From an uncultured Bacillota bacterium (GTDB lineage Bacteria > Bacillota > Clostridia > Peptostreptococcales > Anaerovoracaceae): a stretch of DNA of 64,000 bases. A model generated the notes under the pieces. The model was not told the origin of the DNA. It did not search any database and saw only the letters and a program-made list of their open reading frames with translations. The stretch is taken from positions 5,382 through 69,381 of the forward strand of contig CAUDEQ010000002.1 of the NCBI GenBank assembly GCA_958448635.1. The letters are read 5' to 3'. The translations under genes and the position numbers were made by a program. Within the stretch, counting starts at the first letter, position 1. Each line of letters begins with the position of its first letter. This document shows, in pieces, positions 35,830-44,742 of this stretch.

Positions 35830-37377
35830 ATGAACAAGCTTGAACAGCTCCGTGAAAAAAAGGAAAAACTGTTACTGGGCGGCGGTGAAAAGAGAATTGA
35901 AGCTCAGCATGCAAAGGGCAAGCTGACTGCCAGAGAAAGACTGGACATCCTTTTTGATAAAGACAGCTTTGTCGAAATGGACGTATTCGTAAAACACAGA
36001 TGCAGCAACTTCGGAATGGATGAAAAAGAAATGCCGAGCGATGGCGTAGTTACAGGCTACGGTCAGGTAGACGGCAGACTTGTGTTCGCCTTTGCACAGG
36101 ATTTCACTGTAAGCGGAGGCTCTCTCGGTGAATACCATGCAGAGAAAATAGTAAAGGTACAGAATATGGCTCTTAAGATGGGAGCTCCTGTGGTAGGACT
36201 TCAGGATTCCGGTGGAGCCAGAGTAGAGGAAGGTGTGGCAGCACTTTCAGGTTTCGGCAAGATATTCTACAACAACACGATTTCCTCCGGTGTTATACCT
36301 CAGATATCCGTGATCATGGGACCATGTGCCGGTGGTGCAGTTTATTCACCTGCCATAACCGATTACGTTTTCATGGTTGATCAGACAAGCCAGATGTTCA
36401 TAACGGGACCTGAGGTAATTAAGACGGTTACAGGCGAGGTGGTAACTGCAGAGCAGCTGGGTGGAGCAATGACTCACAACAGCATCAGCGGTGTGGCTCA
36501 CTTTATCGGAAAGAACGACGAGGAGACTCTCATGATGGTAAGAGAGCTGCTCAGCTACATGCCTTCCAATAATATGGAGACTGCGCCTGTATATGCATGC
36601 ACAGATGATATTAACAGGATGATCCCTGAGCTAAACGAGATTATTCCTGATAATCCTAATAAGGCCTACGACATGTATCAGGTCATAGCCAGCATAGCGG
36701 ACGACGGCAAGTTCTTCGATGTAATGCCTCATTTCGCTAAGAATATGATTACATGCTATATAAGAATGGACGGGGCAACGGTAGGCGTAATAGCCAACCA
36801 GCCTAAGGTGGGAGCAGGCTGTCTCGATATAGATGCTTCCGATAAAGCGGCCAGATTCATAAGAAGATGTGATGCCTTCAATATTCCTTTGCTGACAATT
36901 GAAGATGTTCCGGGCTTCCTTCCTGGAACAGGCCAGGAATACGGCGGCATCATCAGACACGGAGCCAAGATGCTCTACGCATATTGCGAAGCTACAGTTC
37001 CTAAGGTTACCGTTATCCTGAGAAAGGCATACGGCGGAGCATATATCGGAATGTGCAACAAGGAGCTGGGCGCCGACATGGTAATGGCATGGCCTACAGC
37101 TCAGATCGCAGTAATGGGAGCCTCCGGTGCAGTAAACATCATCTCCTCAGTCAAGAAGGAAATCAAGGAGGCTGACGATCCTGATGCATTGAGAGCAGAA
37201 AAAATCGCAGAATACGAGGAAAAATTCAACAACCCTTATGTGGCAGCAGGTCTGGGATATGTAGATGACGTTATCGAGCCTGCTACTACGAGACAGAGGA
37301 TAATCAGTGCTCTCGACATGCTGAGTACTAAGAGAGAATCATTGCCGGCCAAGAAGCACGGTAATATTCCGCTTTAG
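35830..37377 (+). CDS. mmdA: Acyl-CoA carboxyltransferase (methylmalonyl-CoA decarboxylase alpha / propionyl-CoA carboxylase beta type)
   Basis: This 515-residue carboxyltransferase has the two crotonase-like halves of the family: GLQDSGGARVEEGV and PCAGGAVYSPAITDY in the first, GFLPGTGQEYGGIIRHGAK and AYGGAYIGMCNKELGAD in the second. It moves the carboxyl group between an acyl-CoA and biotin. The neighbours (OadG-like gene and biotin carrier) make a sodium-pump decarboxylase likely and an ATP-dependent carboxylase less so, since no biotin carboxylase is here. The substrate (methylmalonyl-CoA or another acyl-CoA) cannot be fixed from sequence. Confidence 0.9.
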   Translation: MNKLEQLREKKEKLLLGGGEKRIEAQHAKGKLTARERLDILFDKDSFVEMDVFVKHRCSNFGMDEKEMPSDGVVTGYGQVDGRLVFAFAQDFTVSGGSLGEYHAEKIVKVQNMALKMGAPVVGLQDSGGARVEEGVAALSGFGKIFYNNTISSGVIPQISVIMGPCAGGAVYSPAITDYVFMVDQTSQMFITGPEVIKTVTGEVVTAEQLGGAMTHNSISGVAHFIGKNDEETLMMVRELLSYMPSNNMETAPVYACTDDINRMIPELNEIIPDNPNKAYDMYQVIASIADDGKFFDVMPHFAKNMITCYIRMDGATVGVIANQPKVGAGCLDIDASDKAARFIRRCDAFNIPLLTIEDVPGFLPGTGQEYGGIIRHGAKMLYAYCEATVPKVTVILRKAYGGAYIGMCNKELGADMVMAWPTAQIAVMGASGAVNIISSVKKEIKEADDPDALRAEKIAEYEEKFNNPYVAAGLGYVDDVIEPATTRQRIISALDMLSTKRESLPAKKHGNIPL

Positions 37378-37387
37378 GAGGTGCGCC

Positions 37388-37801
37388 ATGGGTTTAATGG
37401 ATAAATTTGCGGATCCCGCATTATTTGAATCGCTGGGCTTCGGCGAAAAGATGACAGGCTCATTCATAACCATGCTTATGGGAATGGGAATAACATTTAT
37501 AATACTTTGTCTGCTATGGGCTTTCGTAGCGATAATGGGAAAAATAATGAATACAGCGCAGAAGGGAGATAAGGCGTCAGCAAAGACAGAAGCCGCCGCC
37601 ACGCCCTCAGCAGCAGCAGTAGCACAGCCAAAGACTGATGATGAAGTCATCAAGGCAGTTATTGCAGCAGCTATTGCTGCGTATCAGGGAAGCGGCGGAA
37701 CCGGAAATCTGGTTGTGAGAAAGATAAGCAGAATCTCCGGGGAGACGACCCTTTGGACCAATGCAGCCAGAGAAGACTGCATAGCAAGCAGAAAATTCTG
37801 A
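37388..37801 (+). CDS. OadG/MmdD-like small membrane subunit of a sodium-pump decarboxylase
   Basis: The 137-residue protein has one membrane helix (about 25-52), an Ala/Thr-rich linker and a C-terminal segment with VIAAAIAAYQGSG and VVRKISR, the layout of decarboxylase gamma/delta subunits that hold the complex together. It lies 10 bases after mmdA with TAGGAGGTG before the ATG. Confidence 0.85.
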   Translation: MGLMDKFADPALFESLGFGEKMTGSFITMLMGMGITFIILCLLWAFVAIMGKIMNTAQKGDKASAKTEAAATPSAAAVAQPKTDDEVIKAVIAAAIAAYQGSGGTGNLVVRKISRISGETTLWTNAAREDCIASRKF

Positions 37802-37844
37802 TCGACAATAACGTAAATTATATTATTGAAAGGAAACGGAAGAA

Positions 37845-38231
37845 ATGAAAAAGTATAATATTACTGTTAATGGAACGACATATGCAGTTGAAGTAGAAGA
37901 GGTTGGCGGCGCAGCATCAGCTGCACCTGCAGCACCGGCACCTGCAGCACCTGCAGCAGCGCCTGCAGCAGTGCCTGCACCTGCAGCACCGGCACCTGCA
38001 GCAGCTCCTGCCGGCGGAGCAGATTCTGTGACAGCACCTATGCCTGGAACAGTTCTGGACGTAAAGGTTGCTCCCGGACAGGCAGTTAATCCTGGAGACG
38101 TTCTGCTGATTCTCGAAGCCATGAAGATGGAAAACGAAATCACTGCAGTGGCAGCAGGAACAGTTGACACGGTTCCTGCAACTAAGGGCGCGGCTGTAAA
38201 TGCAGGCGATGTGCTTGTTACATTTAAATAA
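37845..38231 (+). CDS. mmdC: Biotin carboxyl carrier protein of the decarboxylase
   Basis: This 128-residue protein has a small N-terminal domain, a flexible Ala-Pro linker of about 35 residues (23-57) and a biotinyl domain with EAMKMENEI; Lys94 is the biotin site. It should shuttle CO2 between the carboxyltransferase and a membrane beta subunit. That beta subunit, normally next to these genes, is not present in the window: the following gene is coaX. Confidence 0.92.
   Translation: MKKYNITVNGTTYAVEVEEVGGAASAAPAAPAPAAPAAAPAAVPAPAAPAPAAAPAGGADSVTAPMPGTVLDVKVAPGQAVNPGDVLLILEAMKMENEITAVAAGTVDTVPATKGAAVNAGDVLVTFK
37921..38012 (+). repeat. Tandem Ala-Pro codon repeat in the biotin carrier linker
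   Basis: A 29-base unit at 37921-37949 recurs exactly at 37975-38003, within a longer GCACCTGCAGCA-type repeat. Slippage here would change linker length without shifting the frame in steps of three. Confidence 0.7.
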
Positions 38232-38254
38232 AAAGCTTTAGATAAAAAAGTATT

Positions 38255-38309
38255 TTGGTTATTAAGATATTTATGATACAATAGGGACGGTTTTATTAAA
38301 CCGTCTCTA
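38255..38309 (+). promoter_or_regulatory. Promoter and 5'-terminal hairpin ahead of coaX
   Basis: TTGGTT (38255-38260), a 16-nt spacer and TGATACAAT (-10 at 38277-38282). A 12-bp stem with one G-U pair (38282-38293 with 38298-38309, loop TATT) starts almost at the predicted transcript end. It may protect the 5' end, or act as a poor terminator for the gene upstream; no U-tract follows. Confidence 0.45.
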
Positions 38310-38350
38310 TGACGTTATGGCAATATTTACAGAGCAAAAGGAGAAGAACC

Positions 38351-39193
38351 ATGCTACTGGCATTTGATGTGGGAAACACCAATATCGTACTGGGCGTGTT
38401 CAAGGACGGCAGAATGATCACCAACTGGAGACTTGAGACCGACAACAACAAGAGCGCCGATGAGTACGGCATGATAATAAGTCAGCTGTTCAAGTACGAA
38501 GGACTCAAGGTGGAAAACGTAAAGGACGTTATAATATCCACAGTAGTACCGTCAGTGCTTTTCACGCTGCAGCACCTTTCCGTTAAATACTTTAACAGGA
38601 AAGCGATGGTAATAGGACCGGGAATAAGGACAGGTCTTATAGTGAAGTACGATAATCCAAAGCAGGTGGGCGCAGATAGGATAGTCAACGCTGTAGCCGC
38701 TCACGCCAAATACGGCGGACCGCTTATAATCATAGATTTCGGTACTGCCACGACCTTCTGCGCAGTATCGGAAAAGGCAGAATATATCGGAGGAACTATC
38801 GCACCGGGACTTAAGATATCATCTGAGGCGCTTTTCGAAAAGACCTCCAAGCTGCCCAAGGTAGAGCTGGAAGAGCCCGGCCACGTTATCTGCAGGAACA
38901 CCATCAACAGTATGCAGTCCGGCCTCGTATACGGACACATGGGAATGGTGGACTATATAGTTAAGAAGATGAAGCAGGAGCTTTTGGAATACAGCAATGA
39001 GGGCGATGATAAAAAAGTAAAGGTCATCGCAACAGGCGGCCTTGCAACTCTCATAGACTCGGGAATAGACTGTATAGATCATGTGGACAAGATGCTGACT
39101 CTCGAAGGGCTGCATATAATATATGAGAAAAACAAGAAGGTAAGAAAATCAGAGCCAAAGTGCAGCAGGGAAAGTCATGAGGGCGATATATGA
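38351..39193 (+). CDS. coaX: Type III pantothenate kinase
   Basis: CoaX phosphorylates pantothenate, the first step of CoA synthesis. The 280-residue protein has LLAFDVGNTNIVLGVF (phosphate loop), GADRIVNAVAAHAKY and IIDFGTATTFCAV. The ATG at 38351 has AAAGGAGAAG upstream; one at 38309 lies in the hairpin and has none. A basic tail of about 20 residues follows the usual end. It overlaps dusB by 4 bases. Confidence 0.95.
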   Translation: MLLAFDVGNTNIVLGVFKDGRMITNWRLETDNNKSADEYGMIISQLFKYEGLKVENVKDVIISTVVPSVLFTLQHLSVKYFNRKAMVIGPGIRTGLIVKYDNPKQVGADRIVNAVAAHAKYGGPLIIIDFGTATTFCAVSEKAEYIGGTIAPGLKISSEALFEKTSKLPKVELEEPGHVICRNTINSMQSGLVYGHMGMVDYIVKKMKQELLEYSNEGDDKKVKVIATGGLATLIDSGIDCIDHVDKMLTLEGLHIIYEKNKKVRKSEPKCSRESHEGDI

Positions 39194-40170
39194 GGAAAAG
39201 CACCCTTAAAATCGGCAGGCTTCAGCTGGATTCTCCATTTGTGATGGCCCCTCTGGCGGGGATCACGGACAAGGCGATGAGGAGCCTCTGCGCCGAGCAA
39301 GGGGCTTCTTTGACATATACGGAGATGGTCAGCTGTAAGGGACTGTGGTATGGAGACAGGAAGAGCCGTAAGCTGTTGGAAATCGGAGACAATGAGGGAC
39401 TAGTGGCTTTTCAGCTGTTCGGCAGCGAGCCTGAGATCATGGCACATGCGGTAAAAGAGCTGGAGCAAGAGAAAAACCCTCTGATAGATCTAAATGCAGG
39501 CTGTCCTGTACCAAAGATAGTAAAAAACGGAGACGGATCTGCACTTCTAAAAAAGCCTCAGCTGCTCTACGATGTGGTGAGAGCCATGGTGAAAAGCACG
39601 GAAAAGCCTGTGACTGTAAAGATAAGGATGGGATTCCAGCGTGGAGAAAATACCGCAGTGGAATCTGCAAAAGCAATAGAAGCCGCCGGCGCTGCAGCTG
39701 TAACAGTGCATGGCAGAACAAGAGAGCAGTACTACGAGGGCAAGGCTGACTGGTCGGTCATCGAAGAAGTGAAAAAAGCCGTAAGTATCCCTGTTATAGG
39801 AAACGGCGACGTTATGACAGGCCGGGCAGCTGTCGATATGATGGAAGAAACGGGCTGTGACGGCGTGATGATAGCACGGGGCGCCATGGGCAATCCATGG
39901 ATATTCAGGGATGCATCGGCGATCTGGAGGGGAGAAGAGGCGCCTGAGCCGCCCACAGACATGGAAAAGCTTGAAATGCTGATGAGGCACCTTGAAATGG
40001 TGGCTGAAGATAAAGGAGAACGTATAGCAGTAAAGGAAATAAGGAAGCATGTGGGCTGGTATGTAAAGGGCATGCACGGTGCGGCAGCTTTCAGAAGGAT
40101 GATAAACGGTATAGATGATGCACAGCAGATGAGGTCTGCAATAGCGGGCCTGATGCATGAAGATTTATAA
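39190..40170 (+). CDS. dusB: tRNA-dihydrouridine synthase, DusB type
   Basis: This 326-residue flavoenzyme reduces uridines in the tRNA D-loop. It has PFVMAPLAGITDKAMR, the catalytic Cys in LNAGCPVPKIVKNGDGSAL (about 105), VTVKIRMGF and VTVHGRTREQYYEGKADW. It is coupled to coaX by an ATGA overlap, and the next gene starts 14 bases later. Confidence 0.95.
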   Translation: MRKSTLKIGRLQLDSPFVMAPLAGITDKAMRSLCAEQGASLTYTEMVSCKGLWYGDRKSRKLLEIGDNEGLVAFQLFGSEPEIMAHAVKELEQEKNPLIDLNAGCPVPKIVKNGDGSALLKKPQLLYDVVRAMVKSTEKPVTVKIRMGFQRGENTAVESAKAIEAAGAAAVTVHGRTREQYYEGKADWSVIEEVKKAVSIPVIGNGDVMTGRAAVDMMEETGCDGVMIARGAMGNPWIFRDASAIWRGEEAPEPPTDMEKLEMLMRHLEMVAEDKGERIAVKEIRKHVGWYVKGMHGAAAFRRMINGIDDAQQMRSAIAGLMHEDL

Positions 40171-40183
40171 AGGAGACCGGATA

Positions 40184-41113
40184 ATGGTATATAATAATAT
40201 TTTAGAGGCTATGGGAAACACTCCTATAATAAAACTGAATCATATGGTTCCGGAGGGAGCGGCGAGAATATTGGTAAAATTCGAAGGCTTGAATGTTGGA
40301 GGATCAATTAAGACAAGGACAGCCTACAACATGATACTTGATGCGGAGGAGAAGGGGCTCATCAATGAGAATACCATAATCGTTGAGCCTACCAGCGGAA
40401 ATCAGGGAATCGGTCTCGCCCTTGTGGGGGCTGTAAGGGGATATAGGACCAGGATAATAATGCCTGACTCTGTCAGCGAAGAGCGAAGAAAGATAATGAA
40501 GCATTACGGGGCAGAGGTAGTTCTTATACACGATGATGACAACATAGGAGAATGTATAGAGGAATGTCTCAATACTGCCATGAGAATGGCTGAAGAGGAT
40601 CCTAATGTCTTCGTTCCGCAGCAGTTCACCAACCCGGCAAATCCGCAGGTTCACAGGAACCATACAGCCATCGAGATACTGCAGGAGGTTGACGGCCCTA
40701 TACACGGATTCTGTTCAGGAATAGGAACAGGAGGCACCATAACAGGCATAGGAGAGACGCTGATGGAAAAAAACCCGGACATGGAGATATGGGCTGTAGA
40801 GCCTGAAAATGCAGCAATTCTGTCGGGCGGCTCCATAGGCTCACATATCCAGATGGGAATAGGCGACGGCGTGATCCCTGATATACTGAATCGCGAAATC
40901 TATCAGGGAATACATATAATAAAGGACGATGAGGCACTTCAGACAGCCAGAGATCTGGCGTCAAAGGAAGGAATACTGTGCGGAATATCCAGCGGCACCA
41001 ATGTGGCGGCGGCAATACAGCTGGCTAAAAAGCTGGGACCGGGTAAGACCGTTGTGACAGTGCTGCCTGATACGGCGGAAAGATATTTCTCGACGCCGCT
41101 GTTTGAGGAATAG
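40184..41113 (+). CDS. Cysteine synthase-family PLP enzyme
   Basis: This 309-residue protein is a cysteine synthase homologue with Lys43 in GGSIKTRTAYNMI, TSGNQGIG and GTGGTITGIG. The residue after the PLP lysine is Thr where classical CysK has Asp (KDR), and TSGNQG replaces TSGNTG. Some relatives use other nucleophiles or acceptors, so the exact reaction is uncertain. The ATG at 40184 has AAAGGAG upstream. A strong terminator follows. Confidence 0.85.
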   Translation: MVYNNILEAMGNTPIIKLNHMVPEGAARILVKFEGLNVGGSIKTRTAYNMILDAEEKGLINENTIIVEPTSGNQGIGLALVGAVRGYRTRIIMPDSVSEERRKIMKHYGAEVVLIHDDDNIGECIEECLNTAMRMAEEDPNVFVPQQFTNPANPQVHRNHTAIEILQEVDGPIHGFCSGIGTGGTITGIGETLMEKNPDMEIWAVEPENAAILSGGSIGSHIQMGIGDGVIPDILNREIYQGIHIIKDDEALQTARDLASKEGILCGISSGTNVAAAIQLAKKLGPGKTVVTVLPDTAERYFSTPLFEE

Positions 41114-41129
41114 GCAATAATGATATTAC

Positions 41130-41168
41130 AAATGGCAAGGTGTGAAAACCTTGCCATTTAATTTTTTT
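41130..41168 (+). terminator. Intrinsic terminator after the cysK-like gene
   Basis: AAATGGCAAGGT (41130-41141) and ACCTTGCCATTT (41148-41159) form a perfect 12-bp stem with a 6-nt loop, followed by AATTTTTTTG. Confidence 0.92.
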
Positions 41169-41285
41169 GTTGTAGGACAAAAAAATGGTGAAAATCGCTG
41201 TAAACATTGGAAAATCAATGCTTGCGGCCAATTTAAAGAGGCTTCGCAGCTGCATCGAGCCGGCCGAAGGGTCCCCTTTGATTAT

Positions 41286-41336
41286 GGTAAAAAATTCCCG
41301 GTATCGCCACCCAACCAAAAACGATACCGGGAATTT
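41286..41336 (-). terminator. Intrinsic terminator after the APC permease gene
   Basis: A perfect 15-bp stem (41292-41306 with 41322-41336). Read on the minus strand it is followed by TTTTTTACC, so it serves the permease transcript. The interval 41169-41285 between the two terminators shows nothing I can support. Confidence 0.9.
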
Positions 41337-41364
41337 CTATACTTATGAAAATTTACTTGAAAAC

Positions 41365-42777
41365 TTATTCGTCCTTTGTGAACATAAGGCTTTCGCGCTC
41401 TTCAGGTGTAACGTTCTTGTACTTGAAGTATGCATACAGTGCGAGGATGAAGCCTATGGCGTACCAGCCCAGCACGAATATCCATTCGATAGGGATAAGC
41501 GGGCTTGGATCGAACGGCAGATAGAGACATATGAAGAATATGGAAACTATCACCGCAAGCGTTCCTATCAGCTTTGCTGCCGGCAGCTTGTACGGTCTCA
41601 GGAAGTCAGGCTGTTTCTTTCTCAGGAATATGAATGAGAGAACAACCATGAAGTATGTAGCCACAGTTCCGAAGGAAGCTGCGTTTACAAGCCATGTGAG
41701 AGCTCCTGAGCCCAGCAGACATGAGAAAGCCGAAAGAGCGCCCACGAACAGTACAGCGTTTGACGGAGTCTTGTGCTTAGGATGCACCTTTCCGAGAAAT
41801 GCAGGCATCATCTTGGCGTTTGCCAGTGAGAAAAGCACTCGTGCACTTCCGTAAAGGAATCCGTTCCAGCTGGTCAGGATACCGCATATGGCGCCTATGA
41901 TGCAGATCTTACCCCATATAGGGCTTCCGAAAGCATATGCCATTGCGTCTGCAACAGGGATAGTTCCGGCGCCTGTTGCGGCTCTGATTTCTGTAGGTGC
42001 CGACAGGCATGTTGCCAGAATCATCAGCATATACCATGCTGCAGCCATGCAGATAGATATGATAAGTATGCTCGGGATCTTCTTCAAAGGAACATCCATT
42101 TCGCTGGCAGACTGAGGGATAACATCGAAGCCTACGAACATGGCAGGAACCATCAGAAGTACTGCGGCGAATCCACCGAAGTCAGTTAAGAGCGGCTTGG
42201 TGTTTTCCACTTCACCGAAAGCCACGCCTCCGCTCAGGAACACTATGCCCACCAGCACGAGACCAACCGTGGCGATGGTCTGGAATACAGCGGCTGATTT
42301 TGCGCCGCGATAGTTTACGATGGTTATGATGACCGAAGCGATGATGGAAACTGCACAGACGGAAGCATAAACTTCTGCCCCCTCTATGGTCCACAGATGA
42401 CCTATTTTCAGGATAGGTATAACATAGTTGACGGCTGTCGAAAAGGCAGGTCCCTCCCATGCAGCAACGCCAAGATAAGCAAGAGCGGTGGATACACCGG
42501 CGATGATTGATGGCCAGTAGCCCATGCTCTTATACGCGAATACCACACCTCCACCTGTAAAAGGTATGGCAGGCGTAAGCTCGGCATATACGAGACCTAC
42601 GACGATGCACAGCACCGCACCTACCGCATATGCCAGAATGGCACCCAGCATGCCTCCATCGGCAGCCCACTGACCGGAAAGCATTATCCAGCCCCATCCA
42701 ATCATGGTACCGAATGCCATTGCCGGAACGTCTTTCTGCTTAAAAGACTTCTGGAGATTCTGATTTTCTTAACCCAT
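41365..42777 (-). pseudogene. APC-family amino acid permease with an in-frame TAA at codon 3
   Basis: The 451-residue open part (ATG at 42720 to 41365) is a 12-helix amino acid/polyamine permease with GTMIGWGWIMLSG in helix 1. The homology does not begin at that ATG. The same frame runs upstream through LQKSFKQKDVPA, a normal N-terminal tail, to an ATG at 42777-42775 with GAAGGAA before it, but the third codon is TAA (42771-42769). The internal ATG 42720 has no RBS and would remove the cytoplasmic tail. So this is a fresh nonsense allele, a sequence error, or a gene that starts unusually. I mark it as a pseudogene with caution; the rest of the frame is undamaged. Confidence 0.55.
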
Positions 42778-43019
42778 TTAATTTAATTCCTTCTATTTAA
42801 TACGATTCTTACTGTGGCGCAAGAAAGGTTAAACTATATATATCCAATCTCTTTTTCAACATATTTATGATGTGAACAAAGCAATGTAGGTAGGAGATTA
42901 AATATAGCATAGACACTTTACATTAAATCGAGGAAAAAAGCTAGAGTTATTATGAAAATCGTTAAAGTCTTTATAATAGCAATATTCAGAATTATGATGT
43001 AAAAACGCATCCGATAATT

Positions 43020-44390
43020 CTATCCCCAGAGCTCCTCATCTGTCGGAACGTAGTTGCCAGGCATGTATCGTGCTATCCTGGAAACGTTCATAAGATGCTT
43101 GTAGTCCAGGTTTTCCGATATGCTGTTATGACCCCAGCTTCCGCAGCCCAACGTGTTGGTAGGTGCAAGACCGTTGTAGAAGCTTCCGCCGGCGCTGCTG
43201 GCACACACCTGATTTATTACAAATCTTGATACGCACAGCTCCTTGCCAACGTATTCTATATGTTCTTCCGAATCGGAATGGAATGAGACGCTGTGACCTT
43301 TTCCTTCCTTTTCCAGATTTTCTCTTGCTATGTTGACGCCTTCCTCCAGGGTCTTGTATTTGTATGCTGTGATTACAGGAGCCATTTTTTCTCCTCCCAG
43401 AGGATCAACGTCGGCGGTGGCCTCTGCTACGGCGACTATGATTCTTGTTCCTTCGGGAATGGTGAAGCCTGCCAGCTTGGCAATGTTTTCGGGTGACTGG
43501 CCTACTGAATGTCTGTTTGGCTTGCCGTCCTCAAAGAGAGCTCCTCTCACGGCTTCCAGCTGATCTTTATCGCGGACGATGTATCCTCCGTTGGCCTCGA
43601 ATTCAGCCATTATATCATCGAAATCCTTTTCAGGGCAGATGACGGACTGCTCTCCTGAGCAGATGATGCCGTAATCAAATGTACGGCCTGTAACGATTTT
43701 CGGAACCGCCTCTTTAAAATCATATCCTTCGTCGATGATGCACTGTACGTTGCCGGCTCCTACGCCGAGAGCCGGTCTTCCGGAGCTGTAGGCTGCGTTC
43801 ACCATGCCGGCGCCGCCTGTGGCAACCACCACATCTGCGGAGGAAATGAGATTCCTCGTATTCTCTCTGGACTGGACATCGAGTATCTGAATGAGATTTT
43901 CAGGCATACCCAGCTTTGCCAACTCATCGTTCATCATCTCCACTGTTTTTGTGCTGCATTTTATTGCCTTGTGGTGAGGCGTTATTATGATGGCGTTTCC
44001 GCACTTCAAGGCGAACATCGAATTGCTCATAGGGGTGACGATAGGATTGGTGCATGGCGTGATGGCAGCCACAACGCCCACAGGCTTGGCTATCCTGGTG
44101 ATGCCGGTAGCCTCGTCGGTATCGAGTATACCGCGTGATTTTTTCCCCTTGAGATTGTTCCATATTATCTTGGATTTCTGTTTGTTCTTGGCGATCTTAT
44201 CGGGAACATTGCCCATGCCGGTTTCCTCTACGGCGATTTCTGCCAGAAATTCCGCATTGTCATATACGACCTTGCCGATAACCTTTACAGCCTCGTCCAC
44301 CTGCTCCTGGCTCATCTTTTCGAAAGCCTCCTGAGCTTTTCTGGCACGCTGTATGTATTCATCGATATAAGCTTTGCTGTCAAATTCCAT
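43020..44390 (-). CDS. CoA-acylating aldehyde dehydrogenase
   Basis: This 456-residue enzyme of the EutE/acetaldehyde dehydrogenase (acylating) group has its catalytic Cys244 in GIICSGEQSVIC, cofactor region AITPCTNPIVTP and ALKCGNAIIITPHHKA, and GVGAGNVQ. It converts an aldehyde and CoA to acyl-CoA with NAD(P), or the reverse. Acetaldehyde, succinate semialdehyde and sulfoacetaldehyde are all possible substrates. The ATG at 44390 has GGAGG 6 nt upstream; the frame extends further upstream but that part looks non-coding. No microcompartment genes are near. Confidence 0.88.
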   Translation of the reverse strand: MEFDSKAYIDEYIQRARKAQEAFEKMSQEQVDEAVKVIGKVVYDNAEFLAEIAVEETGMGNVPDKIAKNKQKSKIIWNNLKGKKSRGILDTDEATGITRIAKPVGVVAAITPCTNPIVTPMSNSMFALKCGNAIIITPHHKAIKCSTKTVEMMNDELAKLGMPENLIQILDVQSRENTRNLISSADVVVATGGAGMVNAAYSSGRPALGVGAGNVQCIIDEGYDFKEAVPKIVTGRTFDYGIICSGEQSVICPEKDFDDIMAEFEANGGYIVRDKDQLEAVRGALFEDGKPNRHSVGQSPENIAKLAGFTIPEGTRIIVAVAEATADVDPLGGEKMAPVITAYKYKTLEEGVNIARENLEKEGKGHSVSFHSDSEEHIEYVGKELCVSRFVINQVCASSAGGSFYNGLAPTNTLGCGSWGHNSISENLDYKHLMNVSRIARYMPGNYVPTDEELWG

Positions 44391-44442
44391 AATTACCTCC
44401 GTATGAGCGCAATATATGCGCATTTTGTTTCTTTTCCAATAC

Positions 44443-44471
44443 ATTATATAATGAAGATACACGGCTTTCAA
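44443..44471 (-). promoter_or_regulatory. Promoter of the aldehyde dehydrogenase gene
   Basis: On the minus strand TTGAAA (44471-44466), a 17-nt spacer and TATAAT (44448-44443), close to consensus. The leader contains a small GCGCA/TGCGC hairpin. Confidence 0.65.
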
Positions 44472-44742
44472 GATGTGCGCTGCGGCAAAAGCTGCGAAAA
44501 TCGCACTAAAATTGTACTTCGATGCTGCAGCGCTTGTAATCGCCGGCCTCAGCGGTACAGCAGAGCATCGGTCATACAGGTGCAGGAGCGCATCGGCTTC
44601 AGCAGAGCAGCAACATATCGGCTTCGGTAGTGACATGCCCGGAAGATAAGGCAGCATGAGGCCTTATCGATAAATTCACCAAAATGTCATTGTAGTGAAA
44701 AGGAAAAATTGGTAGAATATAGGAAATTATGGAGGGGACAAG
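44472..44742 (+). promoter_or_regulatory. Intergenic region with palindrome and promoter of the prepilin peptidase gene
   Basis: GATAAGGC (44645-44652) and GCCTTATC (44661-44668) form a perfect inverted repeat. TTGTAG (44690-44695), a 17-nt spacer and TAGAAT (44713-44718) make a plausible promoter for the gene at 44743. No open frame of note fills 44472-44640, which has several ATCGG-containing short repeats. Confidence 0.45.

Noticed and set aside
41185..41637. Plus-strand frame between the cysK-like gene and the permease
   Set aside because: It runs through the minus-strand terminator stem and into the permease gene.
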